Origin: Allolobophora icterica
Lineage: Eukaryota; Annelida; Clitellata; Crassiclitellata; Lumbricidae
Assembly (NCBI GenBank): GCA_963556255.1
Contig: OY744605.1
Coordinates: forward strand, 2,365,850-2,429,849
DNA: 64,000 nucleotides
Direction of reading: 5' to 3'
The translations under genes were made by a program, and so were the position numbers. Positions 58,441-64,000 of the stretch are shown piece after piece. Numbering within the stretch: position 1 is the first letter of the stretch; each line of letters begins with the position of its first letter. Below the pieces are notes generated by a model. That model made no database searches. It saw only the letters and a list, made by a program, of their open reading frames with translations, and was not told the DNA's origin.

Positions 58441-59661
58441 TATCTCACAACAACTTCGATATATCTTCTTTTTTACATTCAAGTAGGAGGTGGTGAATAG
58501 TCTCCTTGACCTGACAGGTATCACACAAACCACTTGAATGTCGTTTTATAATAAACAGCCTTTGATTAGTATTCGCGACTCCCAGACGTAACCTAGAAAT
58601 TTGAACTTCCTTATGCCTATAAGGTTCTAAATATTTAATATCTGTACTTACAATTGGACAAATAGATTTATAAAAATGACCCCTATTATCATTAGTATAT
58701 TCTAATTGCCATTTATTTACTATATAAAGTTTCATTAAAGTAAAACTTTCTGAAAGTGCAAGATAACTAGTAGAATTAACATCAATATTCAGGGCTTCTT
58801 TAGCCAAAGTATCTGCACGATCATTACCTGTCAAGTCAATGTGACTTGGAATCCAAATAAATCTTATTTGATTGGAATTTAGTCTGTTAATGAGAGATAA
58901 TAAATCATTCAATAAAGCAGGTCTAGACTAAGAATAAGACTCCTTAATTGATGTAAGAACACTCAATGAATCAGAAAAAAAATCGCAAATTGACAATTCT
59001 TATAACATTCGGAATTTAAAATCCATATAAAGTTTCTATAATTGCAGTCAAACTCTGCTGCATAAATACTGGAGTTATTACATAATCTAAATTTTTTATC
59101 TATGTTTAAACTTGGTACTGTAAAGGCAGCAGCAACAAATTCATCTACCTTTGACCCACCAGTATAGATATGTATATAAGAATCATACTTAGAAACTAAT
59201 TCTAAAGCAGATTACTTTAAAAATTCTGGATGATCAATTTTCTTATTTATTAACTTACTCAGAGTTAAGTCAACCTCTACTTGTTTGTTACACCAAGGAG
59301 GTTCAGAAGGAAAGGAAGGGCCAATAAATGATGTATTAAATGAAGAAAATAATTCAAAAGTACGAGTATAAATGGAATGCTCCTTACTCTCAGGAGTCCT
59401 AAAAATGTTTGTCCAGTGATTTTCCATCATTGCTGTATTTATGTGAAATTTATTACCCAAACTTTTAGTCCCACATTTTATTGAATTTTGGAGTCGTCTT
59501 AAATGAAGAGGTAACTCTCCACATTCATTTTGAAGTGCTGAGGCTGCAGTACCTCTAGGGGCTCCACAACATAATCTAAGTGCCTCAGTTTGAATACAGG
59601 AAAGTTTATCCAGGTAAGATTTACAGGCAGATGAATAAGCAACATCACCATAATCTAAAAT

Positions 59662-59956
59662 CTGTTTTCTGTTCTGTTTTCTCCTCCGTCAGGTATACAC
59701 CGACGATGAGGCTTCGACCAGACGTCTCCAAGTCTCTCTGTCTCTGATCTTATCCATAGCGTCTCTCATATCCATTCCTTGTGCTTTCAGATCCTCCATG
59801 ACATTGTCCATCCATGTCTTTGTCTGTCTTCCTCTGCTTCGCACTCCCTCTACATTAATGAGGTCAAATTCTTGGGGGTGATTTCTGACCTCCTCGTTCC
59901 CCGTGTCAGGACTTCTCTGGCTCAATCTAGGTCTTTTGCCTCCATTGGCCCTGCTC
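59662..59956 (-). mobile_element. Chimeric retro-insertion with 11-bp TSD
   Basis: Flanked by exact duplications TAATCTAAAAT (59651-59661 and 59957-59967). On the minus strand its 3' part is an RTE-like LINE end ('RGRQTKTWMDNVMEDLKAQG', 'DRETWRRLV') with an (AACAG)-like tail. Its 5' part is an inverted ~98-bp copy of 60266-60364, which itself spans the I-LINE/LINE A' junction. Confidence 0.85.
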
Positions 59957-60094
59957 TAATCTAAAATAGACCTAATTAAAGCTCTATATATGGTTAATAG
60001 AGTTTTCTTACAAGCTCCCCAACCATAACCACTGATTGCTCTTATGAGATTTAATCTCTTCATGCATTTTTCAATTATATAATCAATATGTATT

Positions 60095-60350
60095 GTATTG
60101 TATTGTATTTGGATATTTATAAAGCGCTTCTAGCGGGAGGGCCATTCAGAAGCGCTCCCAGTGCGAGAGACCCCGAGAGAAAAAGCAAGTTTTAAGGAAC
60201 TTAAAAGAGGAGGAGACGTTACCTGAGAGAATAGAAGAACGAACGTACGGAGGAAGCTCATTCCAAAGAGCAGGGCCAATGGAGGCAAAAGACCTAGATT
60301 GAGCCAGAGAAGTCCTGACACGGGGAACGAGGAGGTCAGAAATCACCCCC
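60095..60350 (-). mobile_element. LINE A' 3' end nested in the I-like LINE
   Basis: 'DLLVPRVRTSLAQSRSFASI', 'WNELPPYVRSSILS', then 'gcgctttataaatatccaaa' and (TACAA)n. Near-identical to 19605-19870. Confidence 0.85.
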
Positions 60351-60474
60351 AAGAATTTGACCTCATTTTCTATTTTAATTTGTTCTTGGTCAATTTTAAT
60401 AGTTATTATTATTATTATTATTATTATTTTATTATTATTTTTTATTATAAACAAATTTTATTATTTAAAATGAT

Positions 60475-60665
60475 CCCTCAGACACTTTGAAACTGCCTTA
60501 GAAGAGTTAAGTTCCAGAGTTTAGCGGTCATCGTCCACGATTAACTGTGCAAATGTGCCTCGAAAAGCGACGGCGTTAAATCGTTGAGTGCATATAGATA
60601 GGCGCTGGAACAAGTGAATTGTCTCGAGTGGGTCACTTAATTTTAATAGTAATCCTTGATAAGTT
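60475..60665 (-). repeat. LINE D C-terminal end nested in the I-like LINE
   Basis: The minus strand reads 'LSDPLETIHLFQRLSICTQR', 'FNAVAFRGTFA', then a stop and a short UTR. It interrupts the I-LINE frame after 'NGLKISIKK'. Confidence 0.65.
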
Positions 60666-60944
60666 ATTTCTTTTAGAGAAAAGGACTCCAGTCTTTTTTT
60701 AATAGATATTTTTAAACCATTTTTATTACACCAATTTTGTATTAAATTGATTGAAAATTGAATTTTATTTTGCAATATTTTTACATTTCTATGTCCTAAG
60801 TAAATGGCACTATCATCAGCAAACAGAGACATCTCTACAGTCTACACCATCAAGATTGGCGATCTAGTGGGCAAGACCAATATATAGTTTAACGTCGAAG
60901 CGCTTTAGAGGTGTATAAAACGAGCGTAGAATTCCATGTGGTAG

Positions 60945-62600
60945 GATTGATTGTTTACTTTAGCGACATCTGTTGGCTTCGTGGTCGGCTGACGTCAATG
61001 ATTATTACTAGTTTCTTGTTTTAACGATACCCCATTGTTGCCAAGGCCGTTGACGTCGACCGTATCTAACGCGAGTAATGATTTGCTGACTGGATTGATG
61101 AATCCAGAGCTTAACGACATCTTATGGCAACAAAGGCCTAAGAATTATTTATGCATAACTTTTTGGCAGACTATTATTATTTTCAAAGTTTAACGACATC
61201 TATCTTCCGACTACAATGGCCGTATATACAGCTTTTTTAAAGGTGTGTACAGAGAGTTTTCGCATTTCGCGGGGTATAGCTTTAACTCTGAATGCTTAGC
61301 GACACCTTCTGACACTGGCGTAAACTTGGCCAAAGTATTGGGGCTAGGATTTGCTTATTCATTCTACACTTGTTGCATTGGGTGCACAGTCCATCTCAAT
61401 TATGGGGGATGCCCGGCTCCCCCCCCGAGTCTACGCCTATGCCTTCTGACTGCCACCAGGGCCGTTGACCTTATCTTTCGTAGACAGAGACCTTAAATGG
61501 GATGGTACCCATTCAGACGGGCAGCGATATTGGACTCTCACCCTATCAATACATTGAAAATGAACCGGGTCGAGGCCATACAGTCGCTATATAAAAAAGT
61601 TTATATTTAAATTTAGCGTACATTAAGGATATAGAATGTCAATTATTCAGACGATTAGCGTCGCCCTCCTACTTTGTCCCAGATTTGGACTGGCATCGTC
61701 CAACTGCATGCATTGGCTGAGTTACACTGTGGTGATTGAAAGAAAATGCAAGTGAGATACATCAAGGACAAACGCAAAGCTTTTCGTCTGTAGATTAATA
61801 AATAGTTTAGAAGGAAAGCATTTTAAAGGTGTCTAACGATTGAATTTGACCATGCAGTAGACGTAACTCGACAAAGGTTGGTTGGTTACAGGTCAACGAC
61901 ACCGTGTCTGTAGGGGTAACTTTCGGGGGCACTACGACAAAGTTACGCCTCTGGCTGTGTCATGACAAAGATGATTAGCGTCGCCCTCTCCATTTAATCA
62001 TTATTTGGACTGGTACCACCCGAGATCAGCAGTGGTTGATTCAATAATAGTTTTCCATTGTTGAACGACATCTTATGGCTGACAGGACCGTTGGTGTCAA
62101 CATAACCTTATCTGCCTCCTACTTTTGAATAGAAATGTGGTGGATGCAGAGTTTAACGACATCTCATGGCAACAAAGGCAGTTGACGTAAACAGAAGTTA
62201 GTCTGACCAGTTTCTCACCGTTCCGTATGGCTCAATACTGCTTTAAAAATTGCTAATTTATGGACATTTATTCTAATCTGTTTAATACATAAAAACCACA
62301 GCCATCACGCGACCGACATTAAACGCGTAATGTGCTGATGTGCACCTTACTTATAGGCTTAACGTAAACTTAAATTACGGTGTCTTATTTCGACCTGTAA
62401 TCATGTGCCGTATCTCGTAGTTTTGTCGTTTTCTCGTGAAAACAAGCGTAAGAGGACGACATCTTATGATTGACAGGACTGTTGACGTCAACTGTAGGGC
62501 CTACCTGATATGCATCTTACTTTTTGAATAGAAATTTGGTGGATGCAGAGTTTAACGACATCTTATGGCAACAAACGCCGTTGACGTAAACAGAAATTAG
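60945..62600 (+). repeat. Cluster of the dispersed 42-bp motif (CRE-like end)
   Basis: Copies with core 'tttaacgacatcttatggc', then a short spacer and 'ggccgttgacgtcaac', occur at about 60952, 61023, 61105, 61186, 61292 (split by a MITE), 61885, 62062, 62152, 62452 and 62548, all on the plus strand. Several end in TGACGTCA, the CREB/ATF consensus. Isolated copies are at 21293, 57301 (+) and 50531, 50708 (-). Confidence 0.75.
61313..61441. mobile_element. Small hAT MITE, TSD CCTTCTGA
   Basis: A 129-bp element with ends 'cactggcgtaaact' and 'agtctacgcctatg' (imperfect inverted). It is flanked by exact 8-bp duplications CCTTCTGA (61305-61312, 61442-61449) and splits one copy of the 42-bp motif. 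Confidence 0.85.
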
Positions 62601-62845
62601 TCTGAACAGCTTCTCACCGTTTGTAGGACGTAATACTGCTTTAAAATTTGCAATTTATAGACATTTATTCTAATCGGTCTATTTGTACATAAAAAACACC
62701 GCATTACACGTGAGTGCGCTAATGTGCACCGTACTTAAGGCTTAACGTAAACTTAAATTACGGTGTTTTATTTCGACCTATAATCATAGGCCGTATCTCT
62801 TAGTTTTGTCGTTTTCTGGTGAAAACAAGCGTAAGCGGACGATCG
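62065..62845 (+). repeat. Tandem duplication, ~390-bp unit, 2 copies
   Basis: Unit 1 62065-62455, unit 2 62456-62845, about 85-90% identical by eye. Both include two motif copies, 'gtggatgcagagtttaacga', 'gcttaacgtaaacttaaatt' and 'tagttttgtcgttttct'. Confidence 0.9.
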
Positions 62846-63171
62846 CGTTTCACGCGTTGTTTTTGGCGCTATTCTCTGATTTAGTGGAACATTGTTTTTC
62901 GCTGCATGGAACCTGTTCCGTCTGCTGTTCCATCGTAGGCATCGGACCAGCGCCGAAAGGAGAGACGGTGAGGCCTCAGGCCCGCAGCGCCACCCAGCGG
63001 CCGGCGTCGACGCGCAAGCACCACTCTATTTCTGTCGCGTCTCTGCAGAATGCAGCGCGGCCTTAAAATAGATAAGCGCTGGTCACCGCCATCTTGTGGT
63101 TCCTACGAAACAAGTAAATCGCACCAAGTTCCGGAAGGCCAAAAGAAATAAGCAGCCAGCATTTCCATGAG

Positions 63172-63222
63172 CATTAGATGGAGCCATATGGGAATATGGG
63201 TCCTATATGGGCAGGGTTCCAC
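63172..63222 (+). repeat. Repeat R2 copy
   Basis: 'gcattagatggagccatatg' and 'ggaatatgggtcctatatgg' match the minus strand of 28095-28155. Confidence 0.6.
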
Positions 63223-63404
63223 GTGGGTCTTCAGACAGGGTACTAGTAATAGTTTTAACTGTTTTATTGCGTCTAAGTACCTCGATCTAAGTTTTGGAAT
63301 TATAATATGATCTTTTCTTTCTCTCCTCCGCTTAACTTCACTCCAGACAAAAACTACAAACCATTCAAAATCATCGTAACGTGGACAAGTCTGCGATTCT
63401 CGTC

Positions 63405-63535
63405 TGCTACTGAATCTGACCCAGCACTTAAAGAGCCCTGGCTCTTGCGGACTTCAACTTATATATAGCTCCGGTGTTAAGCTGGTCTCCCTAATACAGT
63501 TTTATAGGGCGCTGAGAAATTTGAGATATTTAGAC
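63405..63535 (-). repeat. Repeat R1 copy
   Basis: The minus strand reads 'agggagaccagcttaacacc', 'ggagctatatata' and 'aagtccgcaagagccagg', parallel to 28985-29080. Confidence 0.6.
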
Positions 63536-63589
63536 CTGGACTACATTACATGTCATACTTTAGATTTTCTTGAGGATACCTTAGAGTAC

Positions 63590-63785
63590 CCGAGACGCGG
63601 TAGCCAATTGGTTAGAGCGCTGGCTTAGTAACTCTAAGAGTAGGCTACAATTTCGAGTATCCTCCACTGAGACGGTTACTGCTTAGGACCCTTGACCAAG
63701 TTCTTCACTCACAATTGCTCAGCGCCATCGATTGATGCTTGGTTATTAGATAGTGGCGCTTAATAAGTGCACAGTAATAATAATT
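63590..63785 (+). repeat. SINE family S2
   Basis: Head 'ggtagccaattggttagagc', then 'gagtatcctccactgagacg' and the tail 'cactcacaattgctcagcgc' with 'catcgattgatgctt', ending in (TAA)n. It parallels 53925-54165. Confidence 0.8.
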
Positions 63786-64000
63786 ATAATAATAACCCGA
63801 CTGGGTGCGATTGCCCGGTTAAACGGCTCGTGCTTAAGCGCTCACCTCTGCTCTTTGGGCAGCGAATGATAAATTTACGATGCCAGAGACGTTAATCGCT
63901 TTAAGCTGTTATCAGCAACAGGAGTCCTCGTAAAACCGCGTTCTCTAAAGACGGATTTCGGTTACCTGTTCTTGTTATGATCAGAGCTTGACTAGGAGTC

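Larger units (their letters stand above)
58445..60835 (-). mobile_element. I-like LINE with RNase H domain, broken and nested
   Basis: From high to low coordinate: RT catalytic block 'MSLFADDSAIYLG' (60832), 'KIENEVKFLGVI' (60370), 'HIDYIIEKCMKRLNLIRAIS' (60090), 'LTIYRALIRSILD' (59970), 'YGDVAYSSACKSYLDKLSCI' (59650), a linker, then RNase H: 'YTGGSKVD' (first Asp mutated, usually TDGS), 'NSSIYAAEF', 'SDSLSVL' and 'IRFIWIPSHIDLTGNDRADT' (58850), ending at 58445. It is interrupted by LINE D (60475-60665), LINE A' (60095-60364) and a chimeric insertion (59662-59956). It is AT-rich, unlike the LINE A families. Confidence 0.85.

Noticed and set aside
63593..63665. A functional tRNA gene
   Set aside because: A-box-like and B-box-like segments are present, but the acceptor stem and B box are degraded and the same unit with a SINE tail recurs at 53925-54165.

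Overview
This is animal nuclear DNA. It has spliced genes with GT-AG introns, a Rel/NF-kB gene, a muscle myosin regulatory light chain gene, and a dense load of LINEs, SINEs, hAT-type MITEs and very long perfect microsatellites. The C-terminal lobe of the light chain (an 'IEGGQLDY' type motif) recalls molluscan light chains. I therefore lean to a lophotrochozoan marine invertebrate, but this rests on remembered family features and is only tentative.

Genes. (1) 1-4336 (+): the 3' part of a Rel/Dorsal-type NF-kB gene, with the RHD dimerisation (IPT) half, an NLS and a transactivation tail; its 5' exons lie outside the window. (2) 13079-13942 (-): an intronless 287-codon ORF of unknown function. 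(3) 24034-27874 (-): a five-exon, 263-aa ankyrin-repeat protein whose last intron is GC-AG. (4) 29202-32309 (+): a broken MULE transposase gene inside a complete 5.56-kb MULE element. (5) 46198-51522 (-): a six-exon muscle myosin regulatory light chain of 208 aa with a charged N-terminal extension. The remaining sequence is introns, intergenic DNA and mobile-element debris.

Mobile elements. The MULE (29090-34650) has 85-bp TIRs and a perfect 9-bp target duplication. Several hAT-type elements have TIRs and 8-bp duplications (10696-11042, 16619-17515, 39305-43562, 61313-61441; probable ones at 9109-10192, 16203-16595 and 44551-45035). The 39305-43562 element is a 4.26-kb composite carrying a 1.5-kb, 25-bp minisatellite. 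At least five non-LTR retrotransposon families are present (called A, A', B, C, D here, plus an RNase H-bearing I-like LINE). They are often nested and are 3'-tailed with short repeats that have grown into microsatellites. tRNA-headed SINEs are scattered.

The most unusual structures are: two tandem arrays in the ankyrin gene whose repeat unit is itself a consensus 5' splice site; a dispersed ~42-bp motif ending in a CRE-like palindrome, clustered about ten times at 60.9-62.6 kb; a chimeric retro-insertion (59662-59956) that carries an inverted copy of a junction 300 bp away; the composite hAT, which interrupts an open frame; and the MULE.

Stretches with nothing I can name: 7000-8850, 14000-15200, 17580-18650, 22990-23580, 37920-39230 (apart from short repeats), 43580-44540, 45550-46190 and 57000-58440 (AT-rich).
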